NCBI GenBank assembly: GCA_910576975.1
Contig: CAJTJY010000015.1
Span: 28,337 to 92,336 of the forward strand
Direction of reading: 5' to 3'
DNA length: 64,000 nt
Origin: an uncultured Lachnospiraceae bacterium
GTDB taxonomy: Bacteria; Bacillota; Clostridia; Lachnospirales; Lachnospiraceae
Under the pieces are notes generated by a model. The model was not told the DNA's origin and made no database searches. It worked only from the letters and a program-made list of their open reading frames with translations. Position numbers and translations under genes: made by a program. Below, piece by piece: positions 42,379 through 50,095 of the stretch (position 1 is the stretch's first letter; every line of letters starts with the position of its first letter).

Positions 42379-42699
42379 GATAATGTGTAAATTTTTTTCA
42401 ACCTGATTTTTATGTTTCCAAGCACAAAGAAAAGAGGAAAAGAATAAGTAAAATCAATTGGACCGGTTTCTTTTATGTCCCAAAGCGGAGAGAATAGAAA
42501 AAAGAATAAGTAAAATTTACTGGAACGGGTCTTTTATGCCCTAAAGCGGACAGGGGAGAGTAGAAAAAGGAATAAGTAAAATCTTTTGTAAAGTATTCTT
42601 TCTGTCCCAAAGTGCATGGGAGAGAGGAAAGATGAAAAAAGTTTATAAATTTTTCTAACTGCCGTTTCGTATCAAGAAACGCACGATATGGAGGAAAGG
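42379..42699 (+). ncRNA. array of five tandem ~62-70-nt leader units before the GIY-YIG gene
   Basis: Units begin at about 42379, 42442, 42504, 42570 and 42631. Units 2-4 share GAATAAGTAAAAT, then CTTTTATG-like and CCCAAAG segments. Each unit ends with a small hairpin (e.g. TCCCA/TGGGA in unit 4, CGTTTC/GAAACG in unit 5) followed by a purine-rich tail such as GAGAGGAAA. The last unit ends in ATGGAGGAAAGG, the ribosome site of the next gene. Its layout, hairpin-hairpin-purine tail, matches the atpD and putP leaders. Unit 5 also contains a short frame, MKKVYKFF. Confidence 0.55.
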
Positions 42700-42701
42700 T
42701 T

Positions 42702-42953
42702 ATGACGGAAAACAGGAATGTTACTTATATTCTGCGCTGCAGTGACGGAACCTTGTATACGGGCTGGACAAATAACATTGAGAGACGGCTGAGAGCCCAC
42801 AATGCAGGAAAAGGCGGCAAATATACCCGGATGCGCATCCCCGTGGAACTGGTATATTTCGAGGAATATGAGACAAAGCAGGAGGCGATGCGCCGGGAAG
42901 CGCAGATTAAACAGCTGACCCGTAAGCAAAAGGAAGCGCTGATTTCCAGGTAA
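42702..42953 (+). CDS. GIY-YIG nuclease family protein (UPF0213/YhbQ-like)
   Basis: An 83-aa single-domain protein: VTYILRCSDGTLYTGWTNNI carries the YIL...YTG form of the GIY-YIG motif. Arginine (ERRLRAHN) and the glutamate region (YEEYETKQEAMRREAQIK-type helix) follow. Members are small, of uncertain role, thought to act on DNA. The ribosome site is the end of the tandem leader array. Confidence 0.88.
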   Translation: MTENRNVTYILRCSDGTLYTGWTNNIERRLRAHNAGKGGKYTRMRIPVELVYFEEYETKQEAMRREAQIKQLTRKQKEALISR

Positions 42954-42971
42954 ACACGCTATAACAGAAAA

Positions 42972-43078
42972 AGGAGCGGTTGCAAAATAACTGCTATATA
43001 CAATATATGGTTTTAAAACAGACAAATCTCACCCATAGATTGTATATAAGCTGCATTTTGCAAGCACTCCTTTTTTTG
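42972..43078. repeat. palindromic repeat family, copy 2; terminator
   Basis: GGAGCGGTTGCAAAATAACTG and its inward continuation (TATATACAATATATGG) pair with CCATAGATTGTATATAAGC and TGCATTTTGCAAGCACTCC, followed by seven T. It is a strong intrinsic terminator for the GIY-YIG gene and, from the other side, for the hemolysin III gene. Confidence 0.8.
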
Positions 43079-43106
43079 TGCTACAGAGAATCTCGCTAAG
43101 CGAAGA

Positions 43107-43772
43107 TTATAATAATGGCATATTTGCCACAAAACAGTACATCATAATAAAGTGACAGACGCTTCCGCCCATAACGAACAAATGGAAAATTTCATGGGAG
43201 CCAAAGTTCTTATGCTTGGAATTAAAAATTGGCAGCTTCAAGGCGTAAATCACGCCGCCAATGGTATAGATGATTCCCCCTGCAAGAAGCCATAGAAACG
43301 CCTGCTGGGACAGGGAATTCATAATCTGGGTAAACGCAAGCACGCACACCCAGCCCATGGCGATATATAATATGGAAGAAAGCCATTTCGGACAAGTAAT
43401 CCAAAAAGCCTTGACCAAAATGCCAGCCAGTGCGATGCTCCAAACCAATGCCAGGAGACTATAGCCAACGGCGCCGTTTAACACGATCACGCAAACCGGA
43501 GTATAAGTCCCGGCAATCAGCACGAAAATCATCATGTGATCTAATTTGCGTAGAACGCAATTGGCTTTTTCTGATAAGTCCAGTGCGTGGTAAGTAGCGC
43601 TTGCTCCATAGAGCAGAACCATGCTCAGGATAAATATCGCAAGAGAGATTACATGAATCCTGTCTGGATTCAGGGAGGCGCGGATTAACAGGGGTGTTGC
43701 GGCAAACAAAGCCATCAGCATGCCGATAAAATGGGTGATCGAACTTCCAGGGTCTTTTAACTTGAATTTCAT
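43107..43772 (-). CDS. hemolysin III / PAQR-family membrane protein
   Basis: A 221-aa protein with seven predicted helices. Signatures: DPGSSITHFIGMLMALFA, SATYHALDLSEKANCVLRKL with DHMMIFVLIAGTYTPV, and the C-terminal GSHEIFHLFVMGGSVCHFI. The conserved histidines and Ser/Asp are the metal-site residues of the PAQR superfamily. The physiological role in bacteria is unclear. ATG 43772 is preferred because AAGGAG is ten bases upstream; the ATG at 43781 is too close. Confidence 0.92.
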   Translation of the reverse strand: MKFKLKDPGSSITHFIGMLMALFAATPLLIRASLNPDRIHVISLAIFILSMVLLYGASATYHALDLSEKANCVLRKLDHMMIFVLIAGTYTPVCVIVLNGAVGYSLLALVWSIALAGILVKAFWITCPKWLSSILYIAMGWVCVLAFTQIMNSLSQQAFLWLLAGGIIYTIGGVIYALKLPIFNSKHKNFGSHEIFHLFVMGGSVCHFIMMYCFVANMPLL

Positions 43773-43959
43773 AAGTATCATCTCCTTAATAAATGAAACG
43801 TATTGTCAGTGTCATCGTTGCTTTGCCATTCGGTGGTTCTTTCACTTTTCAGTATATGTAAAGTTTTAAAAAATATTTTATATAGTTTTAAAAACTACTT
43901 GTGTCATAACCAGATACTACACCAAATAGAGAGGAAAGTCAACTGGCATTTGAAATAAT

Positions 43960-43988
43960 TTGACATTTGCCTTGTTCTCTGCTATGAT
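43960..43988 (+). promoter_or_regulatory. strong promoter of the DEAD-box helicase gene
   Basis: TTGACA (43960-43965), 17 bases, TATGAT (43983-43988). Confidence 0.8.
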
Positions 43989-44026
43989 TAGCAACAGGCT
44001 TGAAATAAGAAGATGAAAGGAATTAT

Positions 44027-45619
44027 ATGGAGACAGTAAGATTTGATGAATTAAATTTAAACTCGAAAATACTGAGGGGCATTCAGGAAATGGGGTTTGA
44101 GGAGGCTACGCCGATCCAGAGCAAAGCGATTCCGATCGTGATGGAGGGCGCAGACGTGATCGGGCAGGCGCAAACTGGTACGGGAAAAACGGCTGCTTTT
44201 GGAATCCCTCTTTTAATGAAAGTAGATCCTCATAATAAAAAGACGCAGGCAATCGTACTTTGCCCAACCAGAGAATTGGCAATTCAGGTAGCGGAAGAGA
44301 TCCGCAGCTTGGCAAAATATATGCACGCAGTCAAGGTGCTTCCGGTTTACGGCGGACAAGATATTGCAAAGCAGATTCGCTCGCTAAAAGGAGGAGCTCA
44401 GATTATCATAGGGACTCCAGGGCGCGTGATGGATCATCTTAGAAGAAAAACGATTCGTTGCGACCATGTCAATACCATGGTGCTAGATGAAGCTGACGAA
44501 ATGCTGAATATGGGATTTCGGGAAGATATTGAGACAGTTCTTGAATACATTCCGCAAGAACGGCAGACGGTGCTATTTTCTGCGACCATGCCGAAACCGA
44601 TTTTGGAGATTACAAGGAAATACCAGAAAGACGCTGTAACCATAAAAGTGGTAAAAAAGGAACTGACCGTTCCCAATATTGAACAATATTATTATGACGT
44701 TAAGCGTAAAGACAAGGTAGAAGTGTTAAGCCGCCTGCTGGACGTATATGATCCCAAGCTCTCCTTGGTGTTCTGTAATACGAAGCGCATGGTCGACGAG
44801 CTGACTAGCGCCTTGCAGGGAAGAGGATATTTTGCTGAGGGGCTTCATGGTGATATGAAGCAGGCTCAGCGTGACAGGGTAATGAATAAGTTCCGTAACG
44901 GCAAAGCAGAAATTCTTGTGGCTACCGATGTGGCGGCCAGAGGAATTGACGTGGACGACGTGGAGGCAGTGTTTAATTTCGATCTTCCGCAGGATGACGA
45001 GTATTATGTGCACCGGATAGGAAGAACCGGACGCGCTGGAAGGACGGGACGCTCCTTTACGTTCGTAAAAGGAAAGGAAGTCTATAAGTTAAAAGATATC
45101 CAGCGCTATTGCAAGACGAAGATCCTTGCCCAGAAGATACCCAGCATGGAAGACGTGGCTCAGGTTAAGATTGAGAAGATCATGGACCGTATTGCAACAG
45201 TGATTGAAGAGGAAGATCTGACAGTGATGGTTAACATGATTGAGCAGCAAGTCAATGAATCAGATTATACCGCAATGGACATAGCGGCTGCATTCTTGAA
45301 GCTTGCTCTAGGGGGCAGTGAAGAAAATGCCAAGGCAGCCATGGAAGGATTTGAATTCGGCGACACTGGGGCAGAAGAAGGCATGGTGCGTCTGTTCATT
45401 AACATAGGAAAGAAACAGCATGTAAAGCCGGGAGACATCCTGGGAGCCATTGCAGGAGAGACCGGGATGCCTGGAGACTTGGTGGGAGCGATCGACATGT
45501 ATGACAAGTATACGTTTGTGGAGGTCCCAAGAGAGTACGGCAAGGAAGTGCTGCTGGCGATGACCAGTACGAAGATCAAGGGCAAGAGCATCAACATTGA
45601 GCCTGCTAATCAGAAATAG
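44027..45619 (+). CDS. DEAD-box RNA helicase (CshA/DbpA type)
   Basis: A 530-aa ATP-dependent RNA helicase. Motifs in order: Q motif (GFEEATPIQSKAIP), AQTGTGKTAAFGIPLL (I), PTRELAIQVA (Ia), DEADEMLNMGF (II), FSATMP (III), ATDVAARGIDVDDV (V) and HRIGRTGRAGRTG (VI). The C-terminal 75 residues match the DbpA RNA-binding domain (VRLFINIGKKQHVKPGDILG, YTFVEVPREYGKEVL), which directs DbpA to 23S rRNA, so a role in ribosome assembly is likely. GAAAGGAATT precedes the ATG. Confidence 0.95.
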   Translation: METVRFDELNLNSKILRGIQEMGFEEATPIQSKAIPIVMEGADVIGQAQTGTGKTAAFGIPLLMKVDPHNKKTQAIVLCPTRELAIQVAEEIRSLAKYMHAVKVLPVYGGQDIAKQIRSLKGGAQIIIGTPGRVMDHLRRKTIRCDHVNTMVLDEADEMLNMGFREDIETVLEYIPQERQTVLFSATMPKPILEITRKYQKDAVTIKVVKKELTVPNIEQYYYDVKRKDKVEVLSRLLDVYDPKLSLVFCNTKRMVDELTSALQGRGYFAEGLHGDMKQAQRDRVMNKFRNGKAEILVATDVAARGIDVDDVEAVFNFDLPQDDEYYVHRIGRTGRAGRTGRSFTFVKGKEVYKLKDIQRYCKTKILAQKIPSMEDVAQVKIEKIMDRIATVIEEEDLTVMVNMIEQQVNESDYTAMDIAAAFLKLALGGSEENAKAAMEGFEFGDTGAEEGMVRLFINIGKKQHVKPGDILGAIAGETGMPGDLVGAIDMYDKYTFVEVPREYGKEVLLAMTSTKIKGKSINIEPANQK

Positions 45620-45636
45620 CGACAGAACACAGAGTG

Positions 45637-45674
45637 AGCCAAATGGATATCAAGCATATTCGTTTGGCTTTTTG
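45637..45674 (+). terminator. terminator after the DEAD-box helicase
   Basis: AGCCAAA (45637-45643) pairs with TTTGGCT (45663-45669), with an inner ATAT/ATAT stem, followed by TTTTT. Confidence 0.85.
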
Positions 45675-45783
45675 GACAAAAGAAAAAATTTTTGAAATTT
45701 TTTACATTTCATGCAATAAAAAGAATCTCCTTTGCATTATCTAAGTATAAAACAAAACAAACAAATCAAAGGAGGAATTTTTT

Positions 45784-46539
45784 ATGAGAAAAAATGTAAA
45801 AGGAATTGCGGTAGGAATGTTGACAATGAGTATGCTGGTATCAGCGCCAACTATGGCTTTTGCAGGTCAGACAAATGGAATAGGCGATACATCCGTGACC
45901 GCCATCACGCAGTTAGCGCCTAAAAAGGATGTCAATAAGCCAGGAAATGACAAGCCAGGAACAACCAAGCCCAAGGCAGAGAGTCAAAAGGTTAGCAAGG
46001 TAACTTGTACTTCCGCAGGCAAAGTGAATATCTCTTTTAAGGGAAAGGTTACTTATACGAATGAGCTTAAGGCAGTGATTAAGGATGCAGAAGGAAGGGA
46101 AATTCCCTGCAAGATTTCAAAGAAAAATAAGAGTCTGCTGACAGTTGCTGTGGCTGGCTTGGTAAAAGATCAGACTTACGCCATTACCATTGAAGGCATT
46201 CTTGGAAAAGATTCCACAGAAGCTGCAACGATCACCAAGAACTTTGTAGCAAAGGGCATGAAGACCCAGACAAAGGTTGGAAAAGCGACCGTAGAAAACA
46301 AGAAATTCGTTGTTTTGAAAATGCAGGCTGCAACTTATTACAAAGACGCAACTGTTGTTGTGAAAGATGCGGATGGAAATACTTGCGATGCTAAGATTGT
46401 CAAGAAAGCAAAGGGCAATATCAAGATTCAGATTGCCGGCATGAAAAAAGGAAAGTCTTACACGGTCACAGTAAACGGCGTAAGGACTCAGAAAGAAAAG
46501 AATTATGGTTCCATCACCAGAACCGTGACAGTAAAATAA
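45784..46539 (+). CDS. secreted lysine-rich protein with two Ig-like repeats
   Basis: A 251-aa protein with a clear signal peptide (GIAVGMLTMSMLVSAPTMAF-AG) and a PGNDKPGTTKPKAE linker. Two related domains of about 85 aa follow (VSKVTCTSAGKVNISFKGKV... and VGKATVENKKFVVLKMQ...), each ending in a YAITIEG/YTVTVNG strand. There is no anchor motif, so it is released or held by charge. It lies directly before an ECF sigma/anti-sigma pair and may be one of its targets; that is inference. AAAGGAGG precedes the ATG. I do not recognise a named family. Confidence 0.7.
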   Translation: MRKNVKGIAVGMLTMSMLVSAPTMAFAGQTNGIGDTSVTAITQLAPKKDVNKPGNDKPGTTKPKAESQKVSKVTCTSAGKVNISFKGKVTYTNELKAVIKDAEGREIPCKISKKNKSLLTVAVAGLVKDQTYAITIEGILGKDSTEAATITKNFVAKGMKTQTKVGKATVENKKFVVLKMQAATYYKDATVVVKDADGNTCDAKIVKKAKGNIKIQIAGMKKGKSYTVTVNGVRTQKEKNYGSITRTVTVK

Positions 46540-46597
46540 TATCATATGGGGGGGCAATTCCCCTCATAAATAAGAAAGTTGAAAGGGGCATATCCGA

Positions 46598-47146
46598 ATG
46601 CGGGAAAGCACTCCAAAGCGAAAAGTCCATATTGATAACCGACTGTTTGAACGTATTCGCAAAGGTGAACAGGATGCATTTCGAGAGTTGTATGATGCTT
46701 CATACAAGCCTCTCTATGCATTTCTGTTATCGCATACCCTGAATTCGGAAGATGCGAAGGATTTATTGCAGGATACATATATTCAGATTCTTAAAAATTG
46801 TGAGAAATATCAGGAACAGGGAAATCCTATGGCCTGGATGATGAAAATCGCAAAAAATTTATATTTAATGAAATGCAGAAAGGAAAAAGAGACAACTATA
46901 AATTATGAGGATTTGGAACATGAGATGGGGTTTGAAGTCATTTCCAATGTGGATAACCGCATGGTTCTTGAGAAAATGTTTGAGATACTTTCTGTAGATG
47001 ATAGAAAACTGATTGTTCTGCATGATGTAAGCGGGATGAAGCATAGAGAAATTGCGAAACTGCTGGGTTTGCCTCTTGGAACAGTGATTGCCCGATATAA
47101 CAGAGGAATCCGGAAATTGCAGAAAGAATTTGGTGAGCGGCTATGA
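46598..47146 (+). CDS. ECF-type RNA polymerase sigma factor
   Basis: A 182-aa sigma70-family protein with region 2 (AFRELYDASYKPLYAFLLSH, SEDAKDLLQDTYIQIL, WMMKIAKNLYL) and region 4 (LSVDDRKLIVLHDVSGMKHR, EIAKLLGLPLGTVIARYNRG). The stop overlaps the start of the anti-sigma gene (ATGA), the usual arrangement. AAAGGGG lies upstream. Its regulon is not evident. Confidence 0.92.
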   Translation: MRESTPKRKVHIDNRLFERIRKGEQDAFRELYDASYKPLYAFLLSHTLNSEDAKDLLQDTYIQILKNCEKYQEQGNPMAWMMKIAKNLYLMKCRKEKETTINYEDLEHEMGFEVISNVDNRMVLEKMFEILSVDDRKLIVLHDVSGMKHREIAKLLGLPLGTVIARYNRGIRKLQKEFGERL

Positions 47147-48816
47147 AAAAAAGAGAATTAAAAAAACATATAGAAGATGGATTTTCGCAGCTTGCACCAG
47201 ATATATTTGAAGCAGTGATGGAGACGGCAGAAGAGCAGAATTTGATACTGTCTAAGACAGAGTTGGACCATTCGCTGCAGCAAAAGGCAGAAAAAAAGAA
47301 AAGCTTGCGTTCGAGTGAAGAGGATTTTGAACGTAAGTTGGAGCGGTCGTTTTCATTTGGAAAAATCTTTAACGAAAGGGTTCCGCGATATGTTTTTTCT
47401 GCCTGTGCAGGCTTAGTGATCATCTGTTTGTGTATTTTCGGGGTGTTGGGAACGGATTCGGATGGTGTCTATTTTGTTTTGGACATTAATCCCAGTATTC
47501 AAGTTGAGGTAGATCAGTCCTGCCGGGTAAAGCGGCTTAAGGGACTGAATCAGGATGGAAAAGATGTTATAAAAGAGTTGAGTTGGAAAAAGCAAGAACC
47601 GGTGCAGGAATTGATAGACTTATTGATACAGGACGTGGTGGAAAAATCCTATCTTAGCGAGGGCGGTGGGATTTTGGTCACAATTACTGCAGCGGATCAA
47701 GGCATCGGTGACAAGCTGGAACACACGCTGAGCGATGGGATCAGCCAAAAGCTTACAGAGCTTGAGGTGTTTGGCGTGACGACGGCATTTCAGAGGGCAA
47801 ATGACAGTTCCGCAAGAGAAGGACGGAAACTGTTGGAGGCAGAATTAATGGAAGCCTGCGGGCTCTCGGAACAACAGGTGCAGGACATGACCGTGCTGGA
47901 ATTGATTCAGTGCTGTCAGGAGAACACTTCTATGGAATTAGATGTTTCGGAAGTGTCAAAAAAAGGTCAGGGGTCACAGCAGACGGAAGAAGACAAAGGA
48001 ATAAGCGCGCCTTTTTCGAATCCGGGTGCTGATCATATAGAGAAAGAAAAAGAGGAAGATGAGAAAGATTCAGAGCGAAAAGGTACGAATCAAAAGAAGC
48101 AATCTGAAGTGAAAGGTACAAAGAAAAAGAATACGAGCAAGAGAGATACAAAGGAAAAAGATCAAAATAACAAAGACACAGAGAAAAAAGATCAAAATAA
48201 GCCAAAGAAGAGCAGTAAAAAGGGGGAGGAGCCTAAGGGAACTTCTGTGGATGGAAACAGCTCCGCAAACGGAAACAGCCAATATCCGCAAGCAGGTTCC
48301 CAGACTCAGGAACCAGTGAACTCAGATGTTCCAGCACAAGCGCCTCCTGCTCAGCCGGATATGCCTGTGCAGCCTGGTCAAGAACAGAACCCTGCACAGG
48401 TTCCGACTGACTCTTCTAATAACGATAAAGAAGACGGAAATCATAAGGACAAAGACAAAGAGAACGGAAACAACAAGGACAAAGACAAGGAGAACGGAAG
48501 CAACAAGGACGAAGACGAGGAAAACGGAAACAACAAGGACAAAGACAAGGAGAACGGGAACAACAAGGACAAAGACAAGGAGAACGGAAATAACAAGGAC
48601 AAAGACAAGGAGAACGGAAATAACAAGGACAAAGACAAGGAGAACGGAAGCGACAAGAACAAGGATAAAGAAGGGAATAACAAAGATAAAGACAAAGAGA
48701 ATGGAAGCAACAAGGACAAAGGCCAACAAGGAGGGAATCGAAAAGAAGAACAGCAGGAAGCAACAAAACCAGGCAATGAGCCTGGAAAAAACCAGGTTAT
48801 AAAAAACCAGGAATAA
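47143..48816 (+). CDS. RsgI-like transmembrane anti-sigma factor with KDKDKENGNN repeats
   Basis: A 557-aa single-pass protein. Cytoplasmic N-terminus about 85 residues (anti-sigma part), one helix (VFSACAGLVIICLCIFGVLG), then an RsgI/SEAL-type domain with VLDINPSIQVEVDQSCRVKR and LKGLNQDGKDVI. Such domains in RsgI proteins self-cleave at Asn-Pro to prepare regulated proteolysis; the NP is present. The remaining roughly 300 residues are low complexity: Lys/Glu-rich, then a P/Q-rich stretch, then about nine 10-residue KDKDKENGNN repeats. No carbohydrate-binding module was recognised. The extracellular tail may sense the wall or polymers. Confidence 0.85.
   Translation: MKKRELKKHIEDGFSQLAPDIFEAVMETAEEQNLILSKTELDHSLQQKAEKKKSLRSSEEDFERKLERSFSFGKIFNERVPRYVFSACAGLVIICLCIFGVLGTDSDGVYFVLDINPSIQVEVDQSCRVKRLKGLNQDGKDVIKELSWKKQEPVQELIDLLIQDVVEKSYLSEGGGILVTITAADQGIGDKLEHTLSDGISQKLTELEVFGVTTAFQRANDSSAREGRKLLEAELMEACGLSEQQVQDMTVLELIQCCQENTSMELDVSEVSKKGQGSQQTEEDKGISAPFSNPGADHIEKEKEEDEKDSERKGTNQKKQSEVKGTKKKNTSKRDTKEKDQNNKDTEKKDQNKPKKSSKKGEEPKGTSVDGNSSANGNSQYPQAGSQTQEPVNSDVPAQAPPAQPDMPVQPGQEQNPAQVPTDSSNNDKEDGNHKDKDKENGNNKDKDKENGSNKDEDEENGNNKDKDKENGNNKDKDKENGNNKDKDKENGNNKDKDKENGSDKNKDKEGNNKDKDKENGSNKDKGQQGGNRKEEQQEATKPGNEPGKNQVIKNQE
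48442..48725 (+). repeat. in-frame 30-bp tandem repeat
   Basis: About nine units of AACAAGGACAAAGACAAGGA plus GAACGG(A/G)A..., encoding KDKDKENGNN with variants (DEDEENG, NKDKEGNN). Length variation by slippage would keep frame. Confidence 0.85.
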
Positions 48817-48836
48817 AGAGCGTTGGCGGCAATAAA

Positions 48837-48936
48837 AAGGGCTGTTGCAAAATGCAGCTTATATACAAATTATGGATGAGATATGTGTGGTCTCAAAAAT
48901 CAGTTGTATATAGCTGTTATTTTGCAGCAGCTTTTT
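48837..48936. repeat. palindromic repeat family, copy 3; terminator
   Basis: GGGCTGTTGCAAAATGCAGC, then TTATATACAA, a core TATGGATGAGATATGTGTGG, then TTGTATATAGCTGTTATTTTG and CAGCAGCTTTTT. It is the same family as 42972-43078, in the opposite orientation, and terminates the sigma/anti-sigma operon. Confidence 0.8.
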
Positions 48937-49055
48937 GCTATTTCTTGAAAAATATTTCTGTCATGCGCCATTATTAATAAATGTATCAAAGAGAGAATGA
49001 TTTCCAGTCATAGGATTCTCGCTGTCCGTCTTTCTCTTATATGCAATTTTAAACG

Positions 49056-49367
49056 TTACTGTTGTCCTGCGATTTCCAAATTTCTCAGAAGTCCTAAATC
49101 TGCAAGCATGTTTACTGCGTCTTTGATCCCTGCTTTATAGGAAATTTCGGCATAAAAATGACCTGCGGTTTGAGAACAGGCAATATAGTCATTAATTAAC
49201 ATGCGTTGGTCTTTGGGTAAATCTAGGTTTTCATATCTTTGCTCATAAACGTGTTCGTCTGCAATGTCGTGCAAATATGCGGAATCTGTCATGACCAGGC
49301 ATTCCCGACTTTCGTCCATAAGCTGGTTCATTCCCATTTTCAGCAGTTGTTGAATTAATTGCTCCAT
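49056..49367 (-). CDS. hypothetical 103-aa helical protein
   Basis: A small acidic protein (MEQLIQQLLKMGMNQLMDES, LDLPKDQRMLINDYIACSQT, AGIKDAVNMLADLGLL), with no signal peptide or membrane helix. AGGAG lies before the ATG at 49367. Amphipathic helices and the YIACSQTAGHFYAEISYKAG segment look like a genuine conserved protein, but I do not recognise the family. Confidence 0.65.
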   Translation of the reverse strand: MEQLIQQLLKMGMNQLMDESRECLVMTDSAYLHDIADEHVYEQRYENLDLPKDQRMLINDYIACSQTAGHFYAEISYKAGIKDAVNMLADLGLLRNLEIAGQQ

Positions 49368-49845
49368 TTTTCTTTCTCCTAGTGTAATGTATTTAGGTTG
49401 TTCAAGGGATACCTATAAACCCTTAGACCTGCTTCTTTACATCTCTAGTCTGATAGAAGATAATTGCTCTGTTAGATCGAGAGGATGAGCGTTTATTCTC
49501 TGAGCGGCTCTGCTTGTAGCAGAAAGATGTGCAGCAACAGTTACGCTGTCCTGAGAATTCTTTCATTTTTTCAATTATCTGCCAGACTTTTAACAGTTGG
49601 ACTTTCGGGATATAAAAAATTTGTCTGATTTTGTATGATCTATACTATAGATATTAGAATTTTCATAGGGCAATTGTCAACTAAATTTGATTTACAATAA
49701 ATCTGTTTTTTCGACAGGAGGGGTATAAGTATGATTGTATACAACCATATGGAACGAGTGATTGAAGCTGCTGTTAAGCGGCATTCTTCATGATAGGGAC
49801 CGATGTCGAATAGTGGTGATAAAGCCAAGTTATATTAAAATATGC
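49368..49845. other. spacer with a possible gene remnant
   Basis: AGGAGGGG (49717-49724) is followed by an ATG at 49731 and an 18-codon frame MIVYNHMERVIEAAVKRHSS, which resembles the opening of ComFB-type proteins (NYME-VVEE) and then stops. This could be the remnant of a truncated gene. Nothing else convincing lies in this stretch. Confidence 0.3.
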
Positions 49846-49874
49846 TTTTCAGAGTCTGCATTATATGATATAAT
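49846..49874 (+). promoter_or_regulatory. promoter upstream of the putP leader
   Basis: TTTTCA (49846-49851), 17 bases, TATAAT (49869-49874) with an extended TG. It gives an untranslated leader of about 215 bases holding two copies of the hairpin motif. Confidence 0.55.
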
Positions 49875-49964
49875 ATTTGCCGACATTATTGCGTCTGGAA
49901 CAGAAATTGCAGCAAAAGCCAGGCGATTGGAAAGCTGTTTGTAAATGTGAAAGGAAACAAAGAG

Positions 49965-50095
49965 AGGAAAGATTTGTTTGTCCTTTCCTAATTGTGCCCC
50001 TAAAGCACACAGAATGGAGGAAAGAATGAAAGAATTTGTTAATTCTTTCATAAACTACCTGTTTGTGCTGAAATGTGCACAGAATGGAGGAAATT
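49965..50095 (+). ncRNA. tandem pair of leader motifs (copies B1 and B2) before putP
   Basis: B1: AGGAAAG (49965-49971) pairs with CTTTCCT (49983-49989); TGTGC (49993-49997) pairs with GCACA (50005-50009); tail CAGAATGGAGGAAAG. B2: ATGAAAGAATT (50026-50036) pairs perfectly with AATTCTTTCAT (50041-50051); CTACCT linker; TGTGC (50064-50068) with GCACA (50077-50081); tail GAATGGAGGAAATT as the putP ribosome site. Stems differ in bases but keep pairing, which argues for a selected RNA structure. Confidence 0.6.

Noticed and set aside
48322..48802. Long reverse- and alternative-frame ORFs in the Lys/Asp/Glu repeat
   Set aside because: They follow from the 30-bp repeat composition and lack ribosome sites.
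49731..49787. 18-codon ORF as a real gene
   Set aside because: Good ribosome site but too short and stops at once; noted only as a possible ComFB-like remnant.
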